This document shows, one piece after another, positions 39,801 through 50,947 of a DNA stretch of 64,000 nucleotides. How positions within the stretch are numbered: position 1 is the first letter of the stretch; each line of letters starts with the position of its first letter. Source of the DNA: Trichoplax adhaerens (taxonomy: Eukaryota > Placozoa > Uniplacotomia > Trichoplacea > Trichoplacidae); contig NW_002060949.1 of the NCBI RefSeq assembly GCF_000150275.1, forward strand, positions 5,145,193-5,209,192. The letters are read 5' to 3'. A model generated the notes under the pieces. That model ran no database searches. It was not told where the DNA came from and worked only from the letters and a program-made list of their open reading frames with translations. A program made the position numbers and the translations under genes.

Positions 39801-40373
39801 TCAATTCCATAATGAGTATTTATAATAAGTTAATACATTGACAAGTTTTCCCAATTAGTGTCTAGATTTAATCATAGTATCTTTGTGTTAATGTCTTTTT
39901 TAATATTTAGGCAATGAAAACCATGTATCACAAGGCAAAGTTAATTCATGCCGATCTAAGCGAATATAATATTCTATGGCACGAAAGTAAAATTTGGATT
40001 ATTGACGTCAGTCAAGCCGTTGATAGATCTCATCCTAAATGGGCAGAATTCTTGCTCCGGGATTGTAGAAATATTTCCCGATTTTTTGAGCAACGACTAA
40101 CAAATGATGTCAAAACTCCTATGGAGATTTTTAATTTCGTTACGGAATTGAATATTTCTGCTAACAGCGAAGAAGAATTTTTACAGATGGTTAGAACACT
40201 TGAATATATATCCTCCTAATAGCCTCTTATTTTGTACCATTAGTTTCATTCATTAATATAATTAATTTCTCCCTCTGTAGGTTTATATCCAGACGTCAAA
40301 TGCCGAAGATATTGATATTTTTAAATTGCAGGAGATGAGACAAAATGTAGATCACGAGGAAACTCAATCATAA
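36805..40373 (+). CDS. RIOK3: Serine/threonine-protein kinase RIO3
   Basis: An atypical RIO kinase, the metazoan paralogue linked to 40S ribosome and cytosolic signalling. Nine exons: 36805-37099, 37657-37734, 38179-38315, 38669-38818, 38931-39058, 39202-39384, 39471-39630, 39911-40189, 40281-40373. They give 500 residues (human 519) and all phases close. The N-terminal part has VTISYDNYRCMHP and ITTKHDYDICCRKNTKSMES, aligning with human RIOK3. The kinase domain has the ATP loop STGKEACVFYATGG (about 249-262), Lys276 in CAIKVYKT, the catalytic HADLSEYN (Asp392, Asn397) and the metal-binding IIDVSQAVD (Asp409). All catalytic residues are intact, so the enzyme should be active. It diverges from the BFR1-like gene across a 2-kb promoter. 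Confidence 0.96.
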
Positions 40374-40551
40374 TTTAGTCTCTTGCTATTATTCCGTAAA
40401 CAACGATTAACTTATATGTCTGTATAAAACCTGCAAAAATAATATTCAATACAAGAATTTCGGTTTTCTGTTTGTATACTGAAGTAACGTATAACCATAT
40501 ACTTTTCAAAATGATTGTAAAGTATCAGCTCATTTTGGTGAGCATTTAGAG

Positions 40552-40557
40552 AATAAA
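40552..40557 (+). terminator. Candidate RIOK3 poly(A) signal AATAAA
   Basis: A canonical hexamer 179 bp after the RIOK3 stop codon. It is a position-based call only. Confidence 0.4.
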
Positions 40558-40684
40558 TCTTATCTGTATACTTTCGCCTTATGTAATACGATTTTAGTGA
40601 CATCGAGCTAATATCAAGTGAATGTATTCAATTTTAGTAACGTATCAGAAACTCGAAAAGGCAAACAAATTAAAGACTATAAAT

Positions 40685-40690
40685 TTTATT
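40685..40690 (-). terminator. Candidate cathepsin B poly(A) signal AATAAA
   Basis: The reverse-strand hexamer (TTTATT on +) lies 112 bp downstream of the cathepsin B stop codon. Confidence 0.4.
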
Positions 40691-40801
40691 TCTTGCTAAA
40701 TATCAAGTACATACATGCCCAAATTGCAGTTTTATAACTACAAATCTACAATTACACCATGATAAAATTAAAATTGACTACTGCAAAATCAAGTAATTAT
40801 C

Positions 40802-43800
40802 TTAGTATTTTGGCATGCCGGCTACAATGCTGGATTCAATTCCGCATTCGTCCTTGCCTCGGATGATCTTAAAGTACCCTTTAATAATAAGTTAAAGAAA
40901 TATTTCAATGAAACGGAACTACATATTGTTAAAATTAAACAAAATAACAAATTAAATATACCTTTATCTCCCCATGTTGGATTCCAAGAGTTAGCAATAA
41001 GCCTATACAAGATATAATTTAAGGAGTAAAATATTTGATACTGTAAAATTTTGTAAATTCTATTACCAATAAAAGTATTTTAACACTGGGAACATGGGTA
41101 AGGATAGTATGATAGAAAATAATTTACCAGTAAGGAGTATTATTTTCAGTACCCCATCCAAGGATTTTTACAGCATGGCCACCTAATGGACCACCGGTGG
41201 TATGCTGATAAACACCTATTATGATAACATTGTAATAGGAAGATGAAACTTACTACTGTCTAAGATCTAAGCTTTAAGTAGGCTAGTATCATAGAATAAA
41301 TTTTAAGATTTAAATTAAAAGGTAGTAACTAACCGCTCTTGTAACTTGGGAAGTCTGCGTAGACGGTAAATGCAGCTTCAACTGGACCGTTCATCATGAT
41401 TTCTTTCTGAATTTGCTGAATATTGTTAGTGATAGAATAGGATTTCTTACCAAAGTGTTTGTCCTGATTAAAGGTCTTATTATAGCCGGGTTGGCATTTT
41501 TGTGAGCATTTTGGAGTTGGCAATTCTTTTCCACATGCCTTAAATGGGCCTTTTACGTGATGTTCGCATTTGGGAATTTCATATGGTTGGCAGCCTTTGT
41601 GACTGTGGTACTGACCACCAGTAACGATACCATTGTTAACCCAGTAATGCCTGTATGATGAATGCGTAGTAATAGAACCGATGTAGATAACATTCAGTTC
41701 AAGTCTTTTAAAGTAAATTTATAATCTTGCCATTATAGCATTAAATACTTGCAGATTCTAGAGTCTATGTTGTACAATTATAATTATTCACTCTATTTCT
41801 GAAAAATCGATAAAAAGCTATCAAGCGTGTGCGAAACTTACCAAGCTTGAGGAAGGAATCCACCGTTACATCTAGAGAAATAAAATGACGTTATCATATA
41901 TATACTCGTATAAACACATAAAACTGGGACATGATAACAATTTTGAAGGGTAATATGATCATTAAAAGTATCCATAAGAAACAGTTAGTAATTTAGAAAG
42001 AAGAATAGGATGTAATATACGATATTATGAATAAATTGTAAATACTTGCTAAATGTTACTATTGTTGATTCCTGTAGAATTACATCGGGTCATAAATTAT
42101 CTGACTTTAATGGGTACATAAATAGCGTAACAATAGTGATCTTTTCCCAGTGATACATGCAAGACAAACACTGCAATGTGTAAATATAAAATTGAGTTGT
42201 GATGGCCGTAAGTTCTACACGAAGATGTAACGCTACCACGAATCAAAATACAGAGTAGAAAAGTCTTATTCGTAAAGGACGAAATAATATTTCCCCTCGC
42301 CAAGAAATACTTGTACTATACAATGATGACTTTTGTCTTTGTAAAATTGTAATTATGGTTTTGCTGGTACCGAAAATATCAATATATGACTGCATAACTA
42401 GATAAGATAGTTTATATTATTGGTCATAAAATAGTTAATAAACAATCATCATTCAGTTCATTAACATTGTTAATACGTAATATGATATGAAAAAGTAACT
42501 TTCAAAGTTCGACATATAGCTGGGCAATTGTGGGTAGGTTGCAACAGTCGTGTTATTTATGAGTTGATACATGTAATACAACAAGGAAAAATTAAAGTGC
42601 ATAACCGCATATGTTACGAAAGATATTTCATCGAAGTGTATAAAAACTGATTGCCAGTAATTAATGAATTATCAAATTAACTTGAGAGACAATAGTTATA
42701 AATCGAAGCACTTAAATGTAATTGTTTTTGGAAAGTGATTAAGATTGCTGACATAAATTAGGAATATTGAAGGGATTCTTATAGTTGAAGGATATATCGT
42801 AGGGAAAGGGCATGGTTACCCACTATATTATACTGTAAGATGAGTATTGTAATATAGCTAGTTAATAGTAGGAATAGCATTTAGAAGTCGTTTAAATTGA
42901 AGCGCTACGCTTATCCGATACAAATGTTAGGTTACGAACATATTTCAACTTACCCCATACCGCAGCTGGTGCAACAGGTCATTAAATCTTCAGCGGAAAT
43001 ATGTACTTTAACTTTTCCATTAGAGTGGATACAGATTCGGTCAGTGATGGATTCAACAGCACCAAAAGACTATATGTTGAAATGGTCAGACTCATATTAT
43101 TATACTGTACTGGTATAATCATTGAACTCAACAACCTTTAATACGCCTATATACAGTATATACATATTGTAGCTATGCTGCTAAAATGATTATCTGCAGG
43201 TAGTTAGATCACACCTTAACAAGTAGTTATAATTAATCATAAACAAAAAACTCAATTTTCGAAAAAATTGACCTTGCTTCCTTTTGTCATATAACGGCAG
43301 AACTGTACAGTATCACTAATATAACAGATAATCGAAAAATCCTAGAAAATTTTCAATCGCTCTAAATATTTCTTAAAATTTATGAATGCTACAGTCTATG
43401 GTCATGGAAACTACCACTGTATATGATCTACAATGCACACAAACGAAAATAAAAAGAAAGAAGGGATCGCATTTACGTGTAATGACTCTTTTTTCTTGTT
43501 CTTCTACGTCGATAGCTCTCAGATACTAAACATAGAGTATTTCCGTAAAGATAGCAATGTTACTGATACTATTTACCACAATCTCTAAAATCGGCTTGTG
43601 ATAGATAAAAGTTATTTACGCGTTAGACTACAGTATTTAGTTCAATAGGATTCTAGAATACGGTTTCAGGTGTTACTTCCAATTCAGGTTTTCCGATATC
43701 CATAAGAAAAATTTTGCAAAAGAGTGTGCACTGCACGGACAACAATAAAAATGACGAAACTAAGGATGGAAAAGGTATCAGTAATGATGATATTGCAACA

Positions 43801-44602
43801 CTTTAAATATTCTACTTCGAGGCTATTGGCGTAAAGATATCTCATTTTCTCGAAAGTGGCATGATACAGCATTGTTGTATCACTTGTATGCTGTTCATTA
43901 CTCGGCCATGAAGAAAAGAACTTTTTCAACGTTCTAATTTACATAATTTACTTATTTGCTCCAAAGTATAAAAAGCTATGATTGTAGCGCTTGAACTGTA
44001 TACAGAGATCTTCATGTCTGTATATTTAATGCATGGCACAGATTTGAAAAGAATACTATAAGAAAAAATCATCATCGTGCTAATATTGGTGAATGCAGAA
44101 GTAAAAAGGGTCAAAATGAAGAGTGGATAGACACCGTCATTTTTTGTTTGTACAGTGATGTAGCGTTTACATGACGTCCCTATCGATCCTTTGATATGGT
44201 CTATTTGTAATCATATTGACAGCTGCAATATTCGCTAGTCAAAGAAACGACAATAGATTGAAGACTTACCCAACAGCTACCACAAGAACCTTGGTCTCGA
44301 ATCTCCCTGATACTAGGGCACATTCTCCATTTGTCTCGTGAATCGAAGGATTTTGGTAAATCGCTGGTGTCTTCATGGACGTGGATAGGGAGTTGAAAGT
44401 GGTTAGGATCTTCCAAAGCACCACATAAGTACTTGACATAAGATACTGGTAAACCAGCAAAATTGGTACCAGCTTTCCAGCTTGTACTCACTAGATTGAC
44501 ATAGTCGATCAAATCTTGCGACAAGGGTTGATGATTGGGAAAGTAAGCGCCTTGTGCGCTGAAAACTGCAAACAAGGTGATGACGATTAGACTTGCCTTC
44601 AT
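40802..44602 (-). CDS. CTSB: Cathepsin B, lysosomal papain-family cysteine protease
   Basis: A secreted/lysosomal C1 peptidase with endo- and dipeptidyl-carboxypeptidase activity. Seven exons (descending): 44602-44270, 43069-42954, 41871-41842, 41650-41334, 41215-41128, 41002-40962, 40878-40802. They give 333 residues and all phases close. Residues 1-19 are a signal peptide ([18 protein letters not shown]). A short propeptide precedes [11 protein letters not shown]. The catalytic triad is Cys110 in QGSCGSCW, His279 in [11 protein letters not shown] and Asn299 in [10 protein letters not shown], almost the human numbering (108/278/298). The occluding loop [15 protein letters not shown] keeps the paired histidines that give cathepsin B its exopeptidase activity. 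Exon 3 is a 30-nt microexon. The 1.2-kb intron 1 holds unexplained open frames. Confidence 0.97.
43684..44210 (-). other. Unassigned pair of hydrophobic open frames in cathepsin B intron 1
   Basis: A 95-codon frame (44210-43926) runs straight into an 82-codon frame (43929-43684) shifted by one phase. The first has a long hydrophobic span ([20 protein letters not shown]), the second another ([20 protein letters not shown]), with a soluble segment between. Together they look like the end of a multi-pass membrane protein, either broken by one frameshift or interrupted by a small intron. I recognise no family with confidence. Chance open frames cannot be excluded. Confidence 0.25.
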
Positions 44603-45431
44603 GTTGTTCTAGCAACGGTCAGGATAGACTGTAATGATGAAGAGGCGAAAGTCGATTTTTGTTGCCTTTGGCCTTACTTTGGTAGTATGGTATGGAACTG
44701 TGTGCAGTGCAGTAAATAATGTCACTTACATAGTTGATTTTAATTTGGTAACACTAGGGATTCCTCTATGCCATTTTGTAGTTTTTTGACTGTATACTAC
44801 TGCTATAGTGACATCACTTTTGCTCGAATACCGTGCTTATGATAGTCATGTGACTGACTGATCGGACATACTGTAGTATGGACTAGAAATTGCTAGCGTA
44901 GTCCATGATTCATAGTCGTAATTTATCGAAGAGCTTTTAACCTTTCACTAGAATGGACTGTACTTCTAGTACTAAAAGTGTACATTGTCTCAAGAATATC
45001 CTGCTAGTATCTTGATCTTGATAATATCTTAATAGTACAGTATCAAGACTACACTGGATATTATTATCATGATAATATTATATCAAATCTGATAGTTGGC
45101 ACCTCTACTACTACTAGCAGTTCATTTGCATGGCAGTCTACAGTCTAGTGTCTACGATTGCATGCCAGTAGTATGTAGTTGATTGCTAAATGATCATATT
45201 GCGTTCCTCTCTCTTTCTTTTTGACAGTTCAAAATCGAGTACAATCATAATATACACATTAAGTCTATTAATAATATACAAACTAAACTGTTATTACTAA
45301 TTGCTGACGCAGTGGTGTGCCAGCATGGACTACCAGATGTATCTCCCAGTTAAAGTAGTAGTTATGAGTACACTACAGGACAGACGGATAGAAGCCTAAA
45401 GGGGTCCGTTGGTCCATCCGACTGAATTTTG
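44603..45431. promoter_or_regulatory. Bidirectional promoter region, cathepsin B / TRMT11
   Basis: The divergent start codons are only 829 bp apart. The region contains scattered TACTGTAG, ACTGTACTT, AGTACAGTATC and TGTACATTG motifs between 44780 and 45050, sparser than in the other head-to-head gaps. No open frame of note is present. Confidence 0.55.
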
Positions 45432-48400
45432 ATGCGGTCAGTTGTTGCGAAGGGATACTTGGATGGCAGCCTTTTGCAGATGGAGAGATTGAAGGTTTTC
45501 CGATATTTGTGTTACTATGCACAAGAAAATGTCAATTTTCGATTAGCTGTAAGTTCATTGAGGTTGTAGAAAGACGTATCTACAAGCTGCAGAATGGAGT
45601 ACTGGAATATAGTAGCTCTTCAATGTTATAATATTATACCATGATTGTACTAGCCTTTGTACCTCCATGGTGTAATTATTGTATCCTTTAGCTCATCACT
45701 AATATTCTTACTTACCTCTATGTTACCAATCATACTGCAAATTGAAAACTAGAAACAGGTTTATGTTACGTCAATGATAATATAATACCGCATGGATATA
45801 CTGTACTGTACGTTAATAGTGCAACAATTTTAAACTTATCAAATGATTAATGACAATATACGTATAATGCACCTTACGTCAAGAATTGTCTAAATAGCCC
45901 CCAAAGATGCTATCGTAAAGTAGCTATTTTTCGCTAAAATTAACGTAATTAATATAAATTAATTAACTGTTACGTTACCTTAAAATAAAATCAATGTTAC
46001 ATTGCATGTATATATACGAGTATAATCATTTACTAAACACATATTTAAATATTGTTTAGGAATTATACTCCATCGCAAAACTGTTAAATGTCGATTTACG
46101 TGTGGACACTGCTAATTATTCAGATCAGGTAACGCAAAATAGCAATTTAAATTCTGTAAAACTATATAAAACTAGATTTAGTAATGATTGGGTAAATCTT
46201 AGTAAAGCAACCTTGAGATGTAATTTATGAGGCAAATTTAGTTATATAGACTAACTAATAAATGTAACAGATGTAATCCATGATGTACAAGTCGTATACT
46301 TAAAAGCATGATGAACAATATTTGATACTTATGAGTATATCATTCATGATAAAAGACTGCAAGTATTGTTAAATATTACGTGCTGGATGTTTAAATTCGA
46401 TCCGGTAAATTATAACATTAGCAATTGCTAGTATATAACAAATTAAGAACCTGTTATAAAAATAAATGTCATTACCCATAATAGTATACTACTTTATCTC
46501 AATGCAAATGAATGACATCTTTGGCAATACTGTTTTTGTTGTAAACTGTAATTCCTTTGCTCGTCTAGAATCCTTTTGTTCGCATTGGTCTGCCTGATGA
46601 AGAGTCCGCTGTCAAAATTTTAAGTAGATCAGTCTTAATAAGGTAAAATTAGCATCAATAAGAGTTCTCTCTCGAAGTTGCTTGTATGTAAAGCGTTCAT
46701 CAATAATGTCATTTAGTAGTAGTATCTTTTCTGCAATTACACTGTGAAAAGTAAAAAATAATCCACGCTCTAATATTTACACTTAGTTACTCATAATATT
46801 TCTTTATAATGAATTAGATCAATTATCGATGTGTGGGCGCAAAGCACTACGTATACAGATTTATTTACTCAATTAAAAAATTTATCCGAAGAGAAGCTGG
46901 TAAGAAAAATTTGTTGGAACATATCTTTAGCGCATATAACATCACATACCTTCCATTTGGCTTTTTTCTACAGCGATAATAGTGCTATATCTACCTTAAT
47001 GTATTCATCGATATTCGCTAGAAAATGAATAGAAAGCCTTAAATTGATAACCACTTTATACACTTTGTAATTTTATAAGAAATATCTTTGTCTAACTAAC
47101 AACGATATCACGATTAGATACTTTATCTATCAAATGCAATTTTTACTCTTTTAATGCAAATTTTTTTGTATTGTCTTTATGTAATATGATCAGACGCGGT
47201 TCTATAAGGACGATTACACCTTTAGTATCAGGATAGAATCATTTAATAAGAAAGTTCCTTTTTCCCAGCAAAAGGACTTACTTATGGTATGATATAATTT
47301 AATGTGCATAACCACATTCATTTAGACTTTTAGAGTATAGCTATTTATTTAATAATTCATCAAAATTGATGAAGCAATTAATTAATAATTTATGTGAATA
47401 TTTACTTTCAATCTGCAGAAACTAGATTTTTTGCCATTTGGTGGTTCTGTGAAGCTAAAACAGCCTGACTTTACCTTTTATTTATTGCAAGATTTTGGAG
47501 ATGACTGTAATCAGCCACGAGAACAGCCTTCTAGATTATTTTTTGGTCGTTTAGTAAGTATTGTTGTCTTTACAACATTATCGTAATTTATTCTTAATGA
47601 ATGATATTAGATTAATAATACGCGTGGAATACTACTTCGGTTTAGAATACATTTTACGACATGTATTATATTCTAGCAATGCGTGATGTTCATAGCAAAA
47701 TTCTTTTGACAATGCAGATTGGTTTCGGCCAACGAGATATACTACGAAACTATAAAGTTACTGAAAGAAAATATATTGGTAACACATCTATGTCAGCAGA
47801 ATTATGCTTCCTTATGGCGAATCAAGCTTTGGCAAGTATTATTAAAATCACGTTTTGAAATTACTACACTGTCCTATCAGTCACTAACTACTGCAAGTAA
47901 ATAACTTAGGTTCGCCCAGGATCCCTAATATATGATCCTTTTGTTGGGACTGGTAAGGGCCTACGCTTTATTGCTTATCTTTCAATATGTCTGTATCAAT
48001 AGTTTAATACCTGTAATAATTTAGCTCTCTATTACCAATCAGATAATGCAATCCGCATACTTGTGTATTTTTAAATTATTATGAAATGCTTCAGCTTATA
48101 ATAGTGCTCTTTATTAGGTAGCATAACTTTAGCTTGTGCTCATTTTGGTGCTTTTACACTTGGTGCTGATATTGATCCCAATATACTTCACGGGAGAGGT
48201 CGTTCATCAAGAGCTAAAGGACCGAAGTTTAGAGGTATCAATCCATGTATTACGTCGCATCACTGTTAATATTTAATAACTTCCCTTTAAAGCTTATTTG
48301 ATGACTTTTATATAACTCTTTAGGACCGGATGAGAACGTCTATGCGAACTATTGCCAATATAAACTACAGTCAAATTTTGTAGATGTTATGGTTTTAGAT

Positions 48401-49181
48401 GCAGCCAAACCAGCATGGAAAGATGGTTTGCACTTCGATGCCATTGTGACTGATCGTAAGGATTTTTAGTACTCTGGTATTTTATCTTAACAGTAAATTT
48501 AAATGTAAACTAAAAAATCACTTTTAATTTCTGATAGCTCCGTATGGAATCAGAGAAGGAGCGCGGAAAGTCCTATCCAAGAGTGATGGGTACTATGAGA
48601 ATGACTATAAAAATAATACTATTCAACCAAGAATCGACTTATAAAATACACTATTTTAATTATTTATTATAGTGCTTTTGCAAAGACTAGTCAATACAAT
48701 TTATCGAAAGTTTATAAAGATTTATTATCTTTTGCTGCCAAACATTTGCGAATGTACGGACGGCTGGTTTTTTGGTTACCGTTCCATCGACCTAGGTACT
48801 TATATATCTTTACCGTCACAATTTTCTATACTTAAATATTATCTGAAACAGTATACCTCTGTATACTGGATGTAGCTACACCGATGAATTGATCCCTAAA
48901 CATCCCTGTCTGACTGTTACGTCCAACTCCGAGCAAGTTTTAAATTCCAATATTGCTCGACGACTAATAACGATGGAAAAAACAAAAACCTTTCATAATG
49001 TTAGGATCTGACTACTATTCTTTGAAAAACGCATATTACTGATATTACATGTAGATATCATGAAATTATGACTTGTTATACCTATTTTTGACATATCTAG
49101 GACTCAATCACCGATCATACGGAAGCAAATTTGCAAAGGCTTCAAGATTCTTTTAGGGATTTTTATTTTAAATTACAATAA
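45432..49181 (+). CDS. TRMT11: tRNA (guanine-N2) methyltransferase catalytic subunit TRMT11
   Basis: With TRMT112 it makes m2G10 in tRNA. Fourteen exons: 45432-45548, 46060-46128, 46569-46642, 46818-46899, 47194-47286, 47419-47553, 47718-47831, 47910-47952, 48118-48234, 48324-48455, 48538-48589, 48673-48795, 48876-48999, 49101-49181. They give 451 residues (human 463). Landmarks are the N-terminal FRYLCYYAQENVNFRLAELY, a THUMP-containing region, RKYIGNTSMSAELCFLMANQ, the SAM motif DPFVGTG (about 236-242), TLGADIDPNILHGRG and the catalytic DPPYGIRE (about 325). ATG 45480 in frame is an alternative start that fits the family N-terminus better. The intron after exon 7 uses a GC donor (TTG|GCAAGT); only this choice keeps the frame. 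Confidence 0.95.
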
Positions 49182-50947
49182 GTTGGCTATAACAAGAGGC
49201 TACTCAGAAAATGTTTATATTGTAAAAAATGTTGATATTGTTGATATAGTAAACTGATTTATTAAGCTTTACTGAATCGTTGGACGTATCTATAGAAAGC
49301 GATGAAATAAAGACGAAAGAAATCACGGGATCAGCACATTTCAAGTTTGTTTAACTTTATTAAAGATCTCTAGTACGATGAAGTTCTATTGTGATGATTA
49401 ACGAGTTTATTGCTGTAAGGAACTGGCAGAGTAACGGTTCATGGAGTGAACTCAATACAGTATATAAGTCAAGTCTGTGTTTAGCAGAAGTAATTATGTT
49501 GATATACAACAACTTTTTTATGAACAGTCTTCTAGCATCACAGCATAAAATTGATTCTAAGGTTCAATGGAAATTGTTAATATCTTTTTATGATGTTTAT
49601 AAACATGGTTTGAAAGTAACCCTGATAGACTACGTTGATCTCCAAACGTTTACATGAAGAACAACTTCAGATCAAGTTCAGACTTTATTAAGACAGTTAT
49701 TGCCGTTTTAAGGAGATTGAAGCTTATGAGGTACGGCAAGATAAACTTATTTTAAAGCATGACAAGTAAAAGGCAAGAAAAGTGGCTGATTCTAATGATT
49801 GATCAAAGATTTAGTTAGGTAGTCTTTATCAGCAATGGAATGAAGTTAATAAAGCAAGTTAATACTGTGTTTTAACAATGTAACGAATAAATTATTGGTG
49901 AAGCACAGATATATTTTACTTTCTAATTAATGACTTTATCGGTTTAAGTATGAACTGCAGGTAATAAATCAACCTCATTTATACCGTGGGATTTTATATT
50001 ATGTACCGTAGTAAATAATCTTTAGTTCCAACTATAGGACGCTTTTTACTCATTTCTGTAATAACAAATAAATATGTGTAACACATACGCCTATACTATA
50101 TCTATAGGAAAGAATACGATTGCAAATTTTCAGCATTAATGAAAATTCCAGCTCTAAGAAATTATTCCTCTGTTAGGTATCATACAAAGAAACAGACTGG
50201 ATTTGACTTATGTTTCCCATGATATTAGCCGTATCGCCATTGACTAATCAAGTGATATTTTTGCGTAAAATGAAGGTCAATGAATTAACGTAAATGAGTA
50301 TATTACTATTATTAAACTCGTTTTATGATAGCCGTTTGCAATAATGTACAGTACTGTATTTAATGCCTCCTTCCAAACAAAAATATAAAAATTTTTGTAA
50401 AAGTCTTCTTCTAAGTCGAAGTGAATTTAGTGTCCAAAGTAACTTTCGGGAGTATCTTGTAACCATTTAGAGCACATTAAGTTTACTACAAATACAAAAA
50501 TAATTATTAACGCTGTCGAAGGTAGGTAGGATGAATTACAACAAGCGATATTTACTAGAGAAATTTTAACTATAATAGTTTCCAGGGATTTAGTACAATA
50601 GAAGCATGGCATGCATCACAGATTGAAAATTACGACATGTACATAGGCCAATATATATAATGCACATGTATATACTGTATGTGTAACGTGCAATTAATTC
50701 CTATAGATGAAACACCATCTGATACAGATTAAATGCGTTATTCAGTCTCTAATCCACTTTATATCAATTAAGGATTTAAAATTGTTGTCTATCATGATAC
50801 ATAAATCGTAACATCGTGCATACTACATTGTCAAGTCTAAATAGTAACGCCAATACAATATTTCGAATTCAATGTGAGAAATTTAACTTTAAGAGAGGAA
50901 ATATAAATAAATTTACATCTCATAAAAAGAATTCAATCCAAACGTCG
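49182..50947. other. Convergent intergenic region, TRMT11 / EMC2
   Basis: About 1.8 kb of AT-rich DNA without a supportable gene. Candidate poly(A) signal AATAAA at 49306-49311. There is one isolated GTACAGTACTGTA motif near 50346. An 88-codon (+) and a 61-codon (-) open frame show no domain. Confidence 0.6.
49306..49311 (+). terminator. Candidate TRMT11 poly(A) signal AATAAA
   Basis: A canonical hexamer 125 bp after the stop codon. Confidence 0.4.

Larger units (their letters stand above)
40374..40801. other. Convergent intergenic region, RIOK3 / cathepsin B
   Basis: Only 428 bp lie between the two stop codons. It holds a forward AATAAA at 40552-40557 and a reverse one at 40690-40685, so the transcripts could end without overlapping. 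No TGTACAGT cluster is present. Confidence 0.6.

Noticed and set aside
50427-50612. 61-codon minus frame with one hydrophobic span downstream of EMC2
   Set aside because: No relation to EMC2 and no splice context; short enough to be chance.
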